Of a stretch of DNA of 64,000 bases, positions 22,371 through 33,153 are shown one piece after another. Where the stretch lies: positions 11,175,427-11,239,426 of the forward strand of contig JANJXV010000024.1 in the NCBI GenBank assembly GCA_024803745.1. The letters are read 5' to 3'. This stretch comes from Megascapheus bottae. Taxonomy: Eukaryota; Chordata; Mammalia; Rodentia; Geomyidae. The notes beneath the pieces are model-generated. The model ran no database searches. It was not told the origin of the DNA and saw only the letters and a program-made list of their open reading frames with translations. The first letter of the stretch is position 1, and each line of letters starts with the position of its first letter. The translations under genes and the position numbers were made by a program.

Positions 22371-22495
22371 AGCCAGATATGGGGGGCTCACACCTGGCAT
22401 TCCAGCTACTCAGGAAACTGAGATCTGAGGATCTGAGTTCCAACCTTGCCTGGACAGGAAAGTCCATAAGACTCTTATGTCTAATCAATTACCAA
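22371..22495 (+). mobile_element. B1-dID-type SINE, 3'-truncated
   Basis: agatatggggggctcacacc, tggcattccagctactcagg and agactcttatgtctaatcaa. Ends at the linker, without the tRNA-like half. Confidence 0.7.
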
Positions 22496-22680
22496 ATAGT
22501 GGCAGGGCACAGAAACTGAGAAATTTCACCATACTTTCAGCTTGATGGAGAAATGCTGTTGTCATGTTATAAGGACTATTGTCACACTGGCTGCAAAGAA
22601 GCAAAATGGTTTGGCTTTTGTCACACAAATGGGAGCTTATACGCAATGATGAAACCAATTTCATAAAAAATATTTTCAAA

Positions 22681-22897
22681 GCCAGGCGCCAGCGGCTCAC
22701 ACCTATAATCCTAGCTACTCAGGAGGCTGAGATCTGAAGATCACAGTTCAAAGCCAACCCCGGGTGTGGAAGTCTAAGAGACTCTTATTTCCAATTAACC
22801 ACCAGAAAACCAGAAGTGGCGCTGTGGCTCCAGTGGTAGAGTGGTAGCCTTGAGCTGAAGAGTTCAGGGACAGGACCCAGGCCCAGAGTTCAAGCCT
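22681..22897 (+). mobile_element. B1-dID-type SINE
   Basis: Good copy: gccaggcgccagcggctcac, ctaattaac-type linker, gtggctccagtggtagagtg and a B-box-like gagttcaagcc. The usual 'ccatgacc' end is missing. Confidence 0.88.
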
Positions 22898-23249
22898 GAA
22901 TTGTAATTTTTAAGAAATATGAAGAGGTCTAGATGTATGGATTTGGAAATGAGTTGAAAAGAATGCATGAAAATCATTTCACTTTTAAAATTTAAAAGAA
23001 ATTACATTGTTGGAGTTTGGCTTTTGAACATTGTTTTATAACTTACATTTATATTCTGTATATGAAACAAACTCCCTTTCTCATACTTCACTTCATTGAA
23101 TGATAACCTGGTGCATTTTTCTCTGCCCCCATCCCATTATCCATCCACCAGCCTCTAATCCCTCTTTACCCTCCATGGTCCTCGCCTCTCAGTCTGAGGA
23201 AATTTGATAGACCAGAGATTAAAAGAACCACCTAACTTGACATAATAAA

Positions 23250-23259
23250 AGGGGCGGGG
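23250..23259 (+). promoter_or_regulatory. GC-box-like motif
   Basis: ggggcggggg, an Sp/KLF-type site, is preceded by a TATA-like cataataaaa. Unusual in this CpG-poor window, but a single motif proves nothing. Confidence 0.35.
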
Positions 23260-23465
23260 GAACCTTCACAAATGTCCCAGCCCGACCTACTGTAGGTGAA
23301 GCTTCCCTAGGTCCTTGAGCTCCTCTAACCCCAGAGGGTCTGGTCTAGACTGTGCATCCACAAAACAATGGAGCAGGAACTACCCTCTCATTTTCATAGC
23401 TACCAACCTGGTGCTGAGCCTGACACACCCAGGAACAGTTCTCTCTAAGCCTCATTTATACATCA

Positions 23466-23473
23466 TGACGTCA
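23466..23473. promoter_or_regulatory. Perfect cAMP-response-element palindrome
   Basis: tgacgtca, the full CREB/ATF palindrome, lies about 200 bp from the GC-box-like motif. Functional status is unknown. Confidence 0.4.
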
Positions 23474-24394
23474 CTTTACTGCCAAATAAAAAGACATTTA
23501 CTTTAAGACATTTACTTCTGCTGGCACTTGGATTTTACTCCCCCCTCCCCATCCCAACCCAACCCATACTCATAATCTTGTTAACATCATCAGAAACTTT
23601 AGTATCTGGCAATGAACCCTTACTCTCTTGATGACCAAACTTGTGGTTTCCGGCCTCTTGCAATCCTCTGATGGCCACTTTTCTGGACATTTTCATCACA
23701 CAGTATCAAAACACATCTACCAACTCAGAGCTCCCCCCGGAAAACAGCAAACCACCTGTGTGCTCTCTTTCCCCCATTCAACCAGCAATTATTGCACACT
23801 TACTGTGGGCTCAGCCCTGGGTGTGTAACAACGACCCAGACACAAACCGTCCTCCCCTAGTGAGTGGCACTATCCTTCTTACACTGCCATACGAAGTGAA
23901 CCTGACTTCCTGCTGCCTCATCAATTTCCAACCCTCTCCATGTTCTAGGCGTTGTGATTAGCTGACTTCCTTCCAAGGATTTACATGCTTAGATGCCTCT
24001 GGTTTAAACATCACAATGCCTGCTATGACCCCTGCTGGCTCATTCTGGGTCTACTAAAATACCAACACCAGCAAGCAAATGCCAAGAACACCTTTCCACC
24101 TCCACTAATTGGTACTTTTTAACTATCAGTGGGAGGAAGGTGGGACTCCTGCTAAACAACCACCATTTAATCTCCTTCAACAACCCCAACTACTCTAAAT
24201 TCCTTTCCACCCCAGCAGGACTCCAGTAGAGCCAGTTATCTGGGCTCCAAAAAGCAATTGGCTACGTGTTTACTTTCTTATGTAGAATTTGGAGTTGGGA
24301 AGGGATACAATAAAAGGATATTTATGGGTATCTTATATAAATAAAAAACCATTCCAGAATCTTTAAATAAATTTTCTATTACTGGTATGGGTGG

Positions 24395-24585
24395 ATTTGG
24401 GGGTCCAGAACACTTTCCCTTAGCTTTTGCTCAATGCTGGCATACTACTACTTGGGCCACAGCTCCACTTCTGACATTTTGGTGGTTAATAGATTTACAG
24501 ACTTTGCTGCCTGAGCAAGTGTCGAACCAAGATCCCCAGATCTTGGGCACTTAATAGTACAACTGTGAGCCATGACACCTGCCAC
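24395..24585 (-). mobile_element. B1-dID-type SINE (old)
   Basis: ttgctcaatgctggcatact, ctacttgggccacagctcca, tttggtggttaatagattta and agatccccagatcttgggca in antisense order. Confidence 0.6.
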
Positions 24586-24624
24586 ATCAATATGGATTTT
24601 AGATGACAGCCAAACTAGACTGAG

Positions 24625-24915
24625 AGTCTCTGAGATTGAACTCGGGGCACTAACACTTGTTAGATAAGTGTTCTACCACCTGAGCCACATTCCCCAGCCT
24701 TTTTGCTTTAGTTTTTCTTTCAAGTAGGATACCATAGACTTTTCCCACAGCCAGCCTTAGACTGTATTTTTCTTACTGCTACCTCTTGCATAGCTGGGAT
24801 GATAAGTATGTACCATCATGCCCAGCTTGTTTTTGAGATGAGGGCTTGATAACTTCTTGTCCTGACAGGCCTCAAACCAGGATCCTCCCATGTCTGCCTC
24901 CCACATTGCTAGGTG
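24625..24915 (-). mobile_element. Long B1-derived SINE (old)
   Basis: Antisense ID-like end (gttctaccacctgagccaca), then two B1-like units (catagctgggatgataagta; cattgctaggtgacacc). Confidence 0.55.
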
Positions 24916-24996
24916 ACACCATAACCAACCCACAAACTGTCATCAATAAATGGATAAGTATTTTAAACAAGTAAAACTTTTGCCTGGCACCTTTCT

Positions 24997-25143
24997 TTGT
25001 TTGCCAGTCTGAGGGCTTGAGCACTGTCATTGGAGTTTCTCAAAGCTAGAGTTCTTCTACTTGAGCCACAGCATCACTTCCAGCTTTTTCTATGTATTGT
25101 GGTATCGAGGAATAGAACCCAGGTCTTCATGCATGCTAGGCAA
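24997..25143 (-). mobile_element. IDL-Geo-type SINE, 5'-truncated
   Basis: The right half and most of the left half are present. The copy stops within the A-box/anticodon region (catgctaggcaa). Duplication gcacctttct at 24987-24996 and 25144-25153 shows truncation occurred at insertion. Confidence 0.87.
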
Positions 25144-25153
25144 GCACCTTTCT

Positions 25154-25784
25154 AACCATGTAATTCCTGAATCAACATTTCACCACTTGTTGCTTACACA
25201 GAGCTATCTACACCAGTTGTGGAAAATTGAGTCCCAATAATCCTATGGATAGAAAAATGAAGCAATTAATTATCCTGGGATAATCTGTGGATAAGGAAAG
25301 TGATACAAGGTCAGAATCAGTAAAAGCACTTACTTGCCAGCATACATACAGGCATACCTTTGACTCCAATATTCTTTCTTGTTGGAATAATTATATACTA
25401 TGGTTGGATTCTTTTATTATTTTAAGTAAAAACAGTCTAATCCTAAGAAACCATGTGTGTATGTATGTGTGTACATGTGTGTATAGACATGTCAGTCCTG
25501 GGACCAACATCAAGCCTGGGCTTGAATGCAATGATGGCTTGAACCTGTGATACAATAGGTTGCTGTGCCATCACTACATTCTAGAAAGGCAATTTAGTGA
25601 TAGGTGGTACGTGCTTTCCATTAGCTGCACAGTCTACAATTTTCCTTTGGCCCTTGCTTAGTAGTTTTATTTTTTACTTCTCAAAATCAGAAATTGATTG
25701 TCAAAAATTACAGAAGCAAATGTGCTCAAGAACAGTTAAACATACAGTGCTCCCACATGCAAGGCATACATATTTTAAAATATC
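25154..25784. other. Unique sequence with a short TG-rich patch
   Basis: tgtgtgtatgtatgtgtgta lies at 25454-25485. No gene recognised. Confidence 0.35.
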
Positions 25785-25962
25785 TCATCAGGAGGCTGAG
25801 ACCTGAAGAATCTCAGTTCAAAGCTAGAAAGCCTGGGTAAGAAAGTACCGAATAACCAGCAAGTAGCTGGTAGTAGAGCTTTGGCTCAAGTAGTAGAGTG
25901 CCAACCTTGATTGACAAAGCTAAGGGCCCTAAGTTCAATTCTCAGTTCTAGCACCAAAAAAA
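25785..25962 (+). mobile_element. B1-dID-type SINE, 5'-truncated
   Basis: Starts at tcaggaggctgagacctgaa. The right half is ttggctcaagtagtagagtg with aagttcaattctcag. Confidence 0.7.
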
Positions 25963-26228
25963 AAGACTGAAACCATAAGCAAAACCAATAATACCACAAG
26001 CAATTCCTTGCATAATAATAGTTTTCTAGAGCAACAGGACCATTGCAGGAAAAAAAGATATTTATAACTACTTATACATATGTAACTCCATTTTAACATA
26101 ATACATGTAGATCATTGGCTTTCCCAGTAAGCTTGAAAAGAATAGTTAATATTTGGGGAATTTCAAAATATGCTTTTAAGGTAAAATGATGAAGTATCTT
26201 TCACAAACCACTTTATGGAACCATTTTT

Positions 26229-26380
26229 TTAATATTTTTTATTGTAATTAATAGAAGGGTTACATGATATTTGCCAGATATTTGCATTAATTCCCATACA
26301 TTGATACCCTTTCACATGTCTTGGTCCCCATTTCCTTTCCCCCCTCCCCCACCCCTCATCTTGTTTTCCCCCATTCCCTA
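26229..26380 (-). mobile_element. 5'-truncated L1, last part of 3' UTR
   Basis: Antisense L1 terminus: ttgtaattaatagaagggtt, acatgatatttgccagatat and a C-rich (antisense G-rich) tract. Perfect duplication tatggaaccattttt at 26214-26228 and 26381-26395. Confidence 0.92.
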
Positions 26381-26435
26381 TATGGAACCATTTTTAAAAA
26401 CTTATTTTTTTCTTTTCTATTTCTTCTTTTGTGGT

Positions 26436-26501
<66 letters not shown>

Positions 26502-26533
26502 AGAGAGAGAGAGGGAGAGAGAGAGAGAGAGAG
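26436..26533 (+). repeat. (GA)n microsatellite with poly-G interruptions
   Basis: GA runs are broken twice by runs of about ten G. Abuts the tail end of an antisense SINE. The open frames across it encode only Arg/Glu/Gly repeats. Confidence 0.95.
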
Positions 26534-26535
26534 AA

Positions 26536-26755
26536 CTGGAGCTGGAACTCAGGACTTTACACTATCATTTGACTTTTCACTCCAAGTTGTTGTTATACCA
26601 CTTGAGCCACAGTTCCACTTCTGGATTTTTGCAGGGTAATTTGGAGATAAAGGCCTCAAAGACTTTCCTACCTAAGCTGACTTTGAACCATAATCCTCAG
26701 ATCTCAGACTCCCTAAGAGCTAGGATTTACAGGCATGAGCTACCAGTGCCTTGCT
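26536..26755 (-). mobile_element. B1-dID-type SINE (old)
   Basis: tataccacttgagccacagt, ttgcagggtaatttggagat, cataatcctcagatctcaga and taggatttacaggcatgagc in antisense order. Confidence 0.75.
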
Positions 26756-27015
26756 CATGGGTAAGTTTTACTGCATATAATTTATACCTCAGTAAAGATG
26801 ATTGAAAATCTTTTGGTACTATTAGTTTCTTTTTCACTTTTTGAAGGGGAGGAGGAACTGAAAGAAATTTTTTGTGTATTCCTTGGTGTATTTTTGAACT
26901 CATTATTAATGAGACTGGTGTGACATTTTCATCCACACATACAGTATTCATCGACACCTCGTCTGTGCCCAGGGCCCTCCACAGTTCCCCAGGAATCACT
27001 AAAGATTGATTTTCT

Positions 27016-27265
27016 TTTTTCCTTTTTCTTTTTTTTAAATTATTGGTCTTCGGGCTTGAACTCTGGGCCTGGGCATTGTTCCTGAACAAGTCAGCTCAAG
27101 GCTATCGCCCTACTCCTGGAGCCACAGTGTCACTTCCGGTTTTCTAGTGATTAATTGTAGATAAGAGCCTCACCGTGCCCCCAGTGAGCACTAACGGCGG
27201 GAGGTCCTCAGATCTCAGCCTCCTGAGTAGCTAGGATTACAGGCATGAGCCACTGCACCCAGCTT
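27016..27265 (-). mobile_element. B1-dID-type SINE
   Basis: Near-complete antisense copy with a short unusual segment (gagcactaacggcgggaggt) at the junction. Flanks aaagattgattttct (27001-27015) and aaggatcgattttct (27266-27280). Confidence 0.88.
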
Positions 27266-27296
27266 AAGGATCGATTTTCTAAGGGCAGATAAATAA

Positions 27297-27353
27297 ATGG
27301 GGCTGTCTAGCATGCACAGGCGCCATGTTCAATCACCAGTACTGCCAACTTTT
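27297..27353 (+). mobile_element. ID-like fragment
   Basis: tctagcatgcacaggcgcca, tgttcaatcaccagtactgc resembles an ID anticodon-to-B-box region. Short, so tentative. Confidence 0.35.
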
Positions 27354-27832
27354 AAAAAGCACACAATTATTATAGTAATAAGATGATCCATGCAGAACAA
27401 TTATGATAATTCCTTAGAGGTGATTAAATTTAGTCATACTAATTCCTTTAAACCTATTTATGTATACTAAAGTCTAAAAGGAATATTTAGATACAAATTC
27501 TTTACATCTTTCATATCTATTCTATTTGTTGACCTTTGGACCAAAGTTTTAGATGTGGATCTTTTTTATTTTTTTAATCTGGCTCTTTTTTATATGAATG
27601 AGGAATTGTCTTCATAAAGATGAAACAAAAAAGGATATTGAGTATAATTTTTTCTGCATTAAGGTGTGTCAGAAACAGGGTTTCTTCCTCCAGAGATTAG
27701 TGTTCAAACTGACCTTATTCATTGCTAATATACATAGGGTAAGTGCAAAGGAAGAAGAGTTTTGATCAGGTGTTGTCAAGTGAATGAAGATGAGTTACTA
27801 TATGATTTTATACTGTGGGACTGATTGAGAGA
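27354..27832. other. Unique sequence
   Basis: No recognised feature. Confidence 0.35.
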
Positions 27833-27842
27833 CAGGTAATGC

Positions 27843-28045
27843 TTTTTTTTTTTTTTTTGCCAGTCCTGGGCTTGAGCTCAGGGCCTGAGCACTGTCCTTG
27901 GACTTTCTCAAGACTAGAGTTCCACCATTTGAGCCTCAGCACCACTTCCGGCTTTTTTTTGTATGTATGTGGTACCGAGGAATCGAACCCAGGTCTTTCT
28001 GCATGCTAGGCAAGCACTTTAATCACTAGGTTAAACTCCCGGCCC
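27843..28045 (-). mobile_element. IDL-Geo-type SINE, first of a tandem pair
   Basis: Complete antisense dimer with a long T-run. Flanked by caggtaatgc (27833-27842 and 28046-28055). Confidence 0.93.
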
Positions 28046-28055
28046 CAGGTAATGC

Positions 28056-28252
28056 ATTTTTTTTTTTGCCAGTCCTGGGCTTGAGCTCAGGGCCTGAGCA
28101 CTGTCCTTGGACTTTCTCAAGGCTAGAGCTCTACCACTTGAGCCTCAGCACCACTTCCAGCTTTTTTCTATGTATGTGGTACCGAGGAATCGAACCCGGG
28201 TCTTCATGCATGCTAGGCAAGCACTTTAACCACTAGGCCAAACTCCCGGCCC
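28056..28252 (-). mobile_element. IDL-Geo-type SINE, second of a tandem pair
   Basis: Same orientation and same target: caggtaatgcattttt occurs on both sides (28046-28061 and 28253-28268). Differs from its neighbour at several positions, so this is not simply a very recent duplication. Confidence 0.93.
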
Positions 28253-28262
28253 CAGGTAATGC

Positions 28263-28849
28263 ATTTTTAAACCTACATTAATTAATAATAGTACTTGAGC
28301 AAAGTTATTTTCTTACAATACTTTAAATTGTCAGCAACTTGATAACTATTGCAGACATGATGTGTTATAGCTAAAATGTGTAAGTAAATGCTGAAAATCT
28401 TCAAGTGATATAAGTCTAGAATTTAAGTTGTCTAGTGAGACAAGACTATGAATGGCTAGGAAGCAAAACAAGTATGGATATGTGTTGTATTGATAATTGC
28501 TGAAGCTGAATGATGAATGTGTGGGTTACATCCTACTCTCTTCATTTTGTGCATGTGGATGTTTGAACATTTCCATAATAAAGATGGCTGTGTTTGTGTT
28601 TTAAGTTTCATGGAATAAGCTTGCCTTAAGTGACTTTGGTCTGGAGTCATTTTGGAATCCATAAGCAAGTGATCCTGGTTCACTGTGGCACTAAAGCTTT
28701 CAGTCACATGCAAATGTACTGGGGAAAAACGTGTTTACAAGGATGTGAGGCAATAAGAATGCTCCTGTGCAACTGAAGGAGATATGTTGTCACTGTCATG
28801 GCAACCCATTTGGGATGTACTTATCAGAAAACATATCTGTGTGATCCAG
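28263..28849. other. Unique sequence
   Basis: No repeat recognised. The 85-residue antisense frame at 28456-28713 lacks any motif. Confidence 0.35.
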
Positions 28850-29140
28850 TATTTCCATTAGTGGTAATTTCCTAGAGATACATACACAGGTACAGAAGAA
28901 GAGATGTACAAAAAAATTTATAACCTCATTATTAGTACAATCAGCATAACAAGAAGCAACCCAAATGTCAGTCAGTTAAGTGGTATTATGTTCATATTTG
29001 GGCATAACACATAGTAATGAAAATGGAAAACTTAGAACAACAGCCTGCATCAGTAAAGATGAATCTTCAACATGCAAAGAAGCAAGCCACAAATGAAGAC
29101 TAAGCAAAGTTCTATTTATATAAAGCTTAAACACAAAAGA
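28850..29140 (+). mobile_element. Ancient L1M fragment
   Basis: agaagcaacccaaatgtcag, aagtggtattatgttcatat, atgaatcttcaacatgc and tctatttatataaagcttaa follow the old mammalian L1 'aacaacccaaatgtccatcaa...tttatataaagt' order. Confidence 0.6.
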
Positions 29141-29145
29141 AAAGG

Positions 29146-29210
29146 TCAGCTTCATTGGTAGCATATGCCTATAATTCCAACCAGCAAGAGGAAGAGGCAA
29201 TTCATGACAA
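29146..29210 (+). mobile_element. B1-dID-type SINE, 5' fragment
   Basis: gtcagcttcattggtagcat and gcctataattccaaccagc resemble the B1-like start. Short and diverged. Confidence 0.4.
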
Positions 29211-29371
29211 CTTATTTTTCCTCTAACTAAAAATTCATCCTTTCCACAGACAGTTATCTGCGGTGTTCCTGGATTGACAATCCTGTTCCCAAACTGATCT
29301 ACTAACACTCAGTATCCAGAATGATTGCTTGGTAATCTGCCTTAATCAGCATTCAAAAATCTGTCACACAA

Positions 29372-30149
29372 GCAGTGTGGCAGTGCCTCAAAAGGCTAAA
29401 CATAGAACTCCCCTATGACCCAGCAATTCCACTACTTGGCATTTACCCAACCATCCAGAAACAAGGACATACTAAATCCACTAGCACAACAATGTTCATT
29501 GCAGCACTATTCACCATAGCAAAGATATGGAACCAACCTAGATGTCCCTCAGTTGATGAGTGGATCAACAAGTTGTGGTATTTGTACACAATGGAATTCT
29601 ATGCTGCTGTCAGAAAGAATGACATCGCCCCATTTGTTAGGAAATGGAAAGACTTAGAAAAAAATCATATTAAGTGAAGTAAGCCAGACTCAAGGGAACT
29701 TAGGTTCAATGGTTTCCCTCATTCGTCATAATCAGTAGAAACCTTGGGCTCTACTAACAGAGATCTGCAATAGAGCAAAATCTTGATACATAAGGCCATA
29801 TAATGTGAAGCTAATTAAAAGGACCTCCAGGATATTGAAACAAAAGCCATATAATGAATGATTGTTGTCCTTAATGTACTATGTTGTCTCTCATCTCCTT
29901 TGCTGTCCCTTGGTTATCTCATATTGTTATAGTATCTCACTTTGTTATCTGATATATTGAATTTATTTGTATTTGGATATTTGAAATTTGATAGGGAAGG
30001 GGGGAAAACCAAGACGGGTGGGGGGTGTGGGGGGGGAGGGAAACGGGTACCAAGACATGTGAAAGGGTATCAATGTATGTGAATTAATGCACCTTCTATC
30101 TGGCAAATATCATGTAACCCTTTTACTAATTACAATTTAAAAAAATAAA
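29372..30149 (+). mobile_element. Young 5'-truncated L1 (ORF2 C-terminus plus 3' UTR)
   Basis: Encodes the last ORF2 residues ([54 protein letters not shown]). An extra A in an A-run near 29657-29663, against the copy at 54693-55455, makes the frame stop early. The G-rich tract is at 30016-30040. Ends ttactaattacaatttaaaa. Perfect 17-bp duplication aaaaatctgtcacacaa at 29355-29371 and 30150-30166. Too short to be active. Confidence 0.95.
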
Positions 30150-30319
30150 AAAAATCTGTCACACAAAAAATTAGGTTACCATTTTTCTAGTGAATATCGT
30201 GAAGGGTCATGATTATTCTTTACTTATAAAGATGCATTGTAGTATTCTCAGATTTTCCTCTTACAGCTTTTTTTTTCCCACCACCATACGCCCTAGTAAG
30301 ATACAATGCTTTAGAAGCA

Positions 30320-30473
30320 GAAAAGTCTCCGTGAGACTCCTATCTCCAACTAACCACTCAAAAACCAGAAATGGCACTGTGGCTCAAGTGGCAGAGCACT
30401 AACCCTAAGCACAAAGAAGCTCAGGAACAGTACCCAGGCCCTGAGTTCAAGCCCCACAACCGGCAAAAAGAAA
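30320..30473 (+). mobile_element. B1-dID-type SINE, 5'-truncated
   Basis: Starts at the linker (ctccaactaaccactcaaaa). The right half is tgtggctcaagtggcagagc with gagttcaagccccacaaccg. Confidence 0.8.
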
Positions 30474-31067
30474 AAGGAGAAGAATTGTAATGAAAGAAGA
30501 AAAGAAATTTCAGAACTCAGTACAGAAAGACAAAATCATTTGAAAGTAGGAAGTACGTTTAAGTAATACATTCTCCCTTGATGTATGAATTCTTCTGTTG
30601 CTCTACTCCATAGATATGCCAGAGCAAACATACTCTAATCTTGCTCTACTATATAGATATTGTAGAATAAACAGAACGATCTCTAAAATGATGAAAAGTT
30701 TTCCACTATCACAAAGAAGATAAATACAGTGCCTAGTGAAACCTATTTAATTTCTGCTTCTTGGCATACAAACAAAACAGAAAGACTTCTTAGAAATATT
30801 TTCCCTTGAACAGTAAGTTAATGTCAAAATAAATGAAGCAAAGGAACTTCAAATTACAATCCTTTCTCTGTCATATCCCAACACAGATTTTACTCATTAT
30901 TTTAACAAGTAACCAAATTGAAATATCTGTTGGCTATGTTTTTACCAGATTAAAGTAAAATGGTAAGCTTTACATAAGAAACAACACACTTCCAAGAAAG
31001 TATTTTTCTCCAGTTGTAAAACTGTAGATACTGAGTGATTGACATATTCTTTTATTAATTTTTTGAG
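30474..31067. other. Unique sequence
   Basis: AT-rich, no feature recognised. Confidence 0.35.
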
Positions 31068-31172
31068 TCAGAATCTCTATATTGTCCAGGCTTGTCTTGA
31101 AGTCTAAAGCTCAATTCTTCTGCTTCCACATGCCAAGTACCTGAAACTGGAAGAATGTGCTACTACATTGTT
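31068..31172 (-). mobile_element. B1 monomer (old)
   Basis: Antisense B1: gagtcagaatctctatattg, tccaggcttgtcttgaagtc, cttctgcttccacatgccaa and atgtgctactaca. No tRNA-like half. Confidence 0.65.
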
Positions 31173-32166
31173 GATCTCCCTTTTCTTTCTGTCTTTTCTC
31201 TTGATTATCTTTATGCATGAAAGAACATGGAAGCTTCGCAGTTAAGCAGCGTTCGTTGCAGGGTGGCATTGCTTGGAAAAGGCCAGGTGGGGTTTTAAAT
31301 CCAGATCTTCAATGGTTTCCATGCTATGAAGCATAGTTATACTTCTGTCAGATAAAATACAGACTACAGAAATTTTACCAGAACAATACTTGCTATGGAT
31401 GCGTCAATTTGTAATTTGTCTCCCAAACATCATCGTTTTCATAGTTTCGACTCTTCCAGGGGTGTTTAGTGCATTTGAAATGTAACTTAAGTTTAGATTC
31501 ATGCTTTAGAGGTACGATCTTCACAACAATACAAAGGTAAATGGAAGTAGATGCTCTGAACTAAAAGATACTGAGAAGTAGTACTGGTTACAGTTAACTG
31601 GAAATATACAAAATTACAAAATATTAAATATCAACTGGTAATCAACATAATTTCCTACCGGTCCCTGTTCACTCTGTTAAACCTCAGACTCCAATGTAAA
31701 AGAGATAGCTTTGGAATGGTCATGTTCTTAAGTAGATCAGCACATTAGAAACTGAATTTTGAAATCAGTGCACTGACAGACAAAATAAATCTGTGATTGT
31801 GCACATACTTATACTGCCATTTTTGCAGATGCAGAAGCGGAAAGAAGGAAGAAGACAAAAAGAAAATACAGAAAATGAAAGGAAAAGGACAACGTGAACA
31901 AAGAACAAAAGCAATGAATAAATAAAAACAGAAGAAAGATGAGGTGCGTAGGAAGAACTCTGCTATGGTATTCCAGAGAATTATTTAGTAATCTATTTCC
32001 ATAATTTTTGGACACCTCCAAACTTTTCTAGATACTTGATTTGTAAAACTCTACTAGATTATACTTAGATACAGGCACTGCCACCAGAGAGTAGATAGAG
32101 TAGTAGTAGAGAATAATACAATAAGTTAGGGCCAGCCACATTGGGTAGTATGAAATTTAACTTATT
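31173..32166. other. Unique sequence
   Basis: About 1 kb with no recognised repeat. A purine-rich stretch lies at 31832-31945, and the antisense frame across it (31809-32021) is low-complexity Phe/Leu/Ser. Confidence 0.35.
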
Positions 32167-32176
32167 AAGGTTGGAA

Positions 32177-32422
32177 CTAGCCAGGTGCCAGTGGCTCATG
32201 CCTGTAATCCTAGATAGTCAGGAGGCTGAAATCTGAGGATCGAGGTTCAAAGCCAGCCCAGGCACAAAAGTCTTTCTGTGAGACCCTTACCTCCAATTAA
32301 CCACCAGAAAACTGGAAGTGGTGCTGTGGCTCAAGTGGTAGAGCACCAGCTTTGAGCTGAAGAGTTCAAGGACAGCACCCAGGCCACCCATAGTTCAAGC
32401 CCCATAACTGACAAAAAAAAAA
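32177..32422 (+). mobile_element. B1-dID-type SINE
   Basis: Complete copy with linker ccaattaaccaccagaaaac and right half gtggctcaagtggtagagca. Flanks aaggttggaa and aaggatggaa. Confidence 0.9.
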
Positions 32423-32474
32423 AAGGATGGAAATAGTAATCCCATAGAATGCCTAGTAGATGCCTAGTTTTGTG

Positions 32475-32560
32475 TAGTTTGGTTTCTATAGTTATTATAG
32501 CCATTCTACAATTAAGAAAATGAGACTAAGAAAGTTTCAGTCACGTTCTAATAGGTTCAC
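32475..32560 (-). mobile_element. MIR-like SINE
   Basis: gccattctacaattaagaaa, atgagactaagaaagtttca is the antisense MIR core ('ccattttacagatgaggaaactgag'). Confidence 0.45.
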
Positions 32561-32934
32561 CACAATGGGTGACCCTATCTTACATCTTTTCAGAGCCCTA
32601 CATCAATACGTGTAGTGTTTGTTAATTGTACATTCCAAATGACAACTCAAGGTTCCCCTACTTCTCTTTATTTTGTAATTTTTGTAATAAAGGTGATGTA
32701 CAGATGGCTCACAGTTACATAAGTTACATAGTGATTATCCTTCTTTTTGAACAATGTCACTTCTTGCCTTGTTTTCTCTGATTTTTTTCCTCCCAATCCA
32801 CCTCACCCACAGGAGACAGCTCATTTTCCACCGTGTCTAGCACGTGTCACTGCTGCATGCGTTCACCCTGCGTCCCACTTCTGTGCTTCCCCCTTACACT
32901 TCCCAAAACAGATAAACTTACATTCAGGACAAAT
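32561..32934. other. Unique sequence
   Basis: No feature recognised. The frame at 32747-32962 is Pro/His-rich and has no motif. Confidence 0.35.
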
Positions 32935-32948
32935 GTTACAGAAATCAG

Positions 32949-33153
32949 GGCCAAGAGCATAGCCGAGTGATACAGAGCTCACCTAGCATGCACAAAGACC
33001 TGAGTTCGATTCCTCTGTACCACATACACAGAAAAAGATGGAAGTGGTGCTGTGGCTCAAGTGGCAGAGCTCTAGCCTTAAGCAAAAAGTGTCCAAGGAC
33101 AGTGCCCAGACCCAGGACAGTTCAAGCGCCATGACTGACCAAAAAAAAAAAAA
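32949..33153 (+). mobile_element. IDL-Geo-type SINE (older variant)
   Basis: The left half is gagcatagccgagtgataca. The right half keeps a B1-dID-like end (caagcgccatgactgacc). Duplication gttacagaaatcag at 32935-32948 and 33154-33167. Confidence 0.9.

Larger units (their letters stand above)
22898..24394. other. Unique, pyrimidine-rich stretch without recognised gene
   Basis: About 1.5 kb that escaped the SINE layer. Open frames at 23315-23506 and 23641-23961 (106 residues) show no domain. 23775-23850 (caattattgcacacttactg) vaguely resembles an old LINE remnant. The GC box and CRE motif are listed separately. Confidence 0.4.

Noticed and set aside
26271..26805. Two frames of 122-124 residues rich in Arg/Glu/Gly
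   Set aside because: They are the GA microsatellite plus flanking L1 and SINE sequence.
27833..28268. Possible CRISPR-like array (spaced direct repeats)
   Set aside because: The repeats are target duplications and SINE copies in mammalian DNA; spacing and content do not fit an array.
31228..31290. Possible 5S rRNA-derived sequence (gaagcttcgcagttaagcag)
   Set aside because: A short resemblance to the 'ggaagctaagcagg' part of 5S rRNA, but the remainder does not align and the match could be chance.
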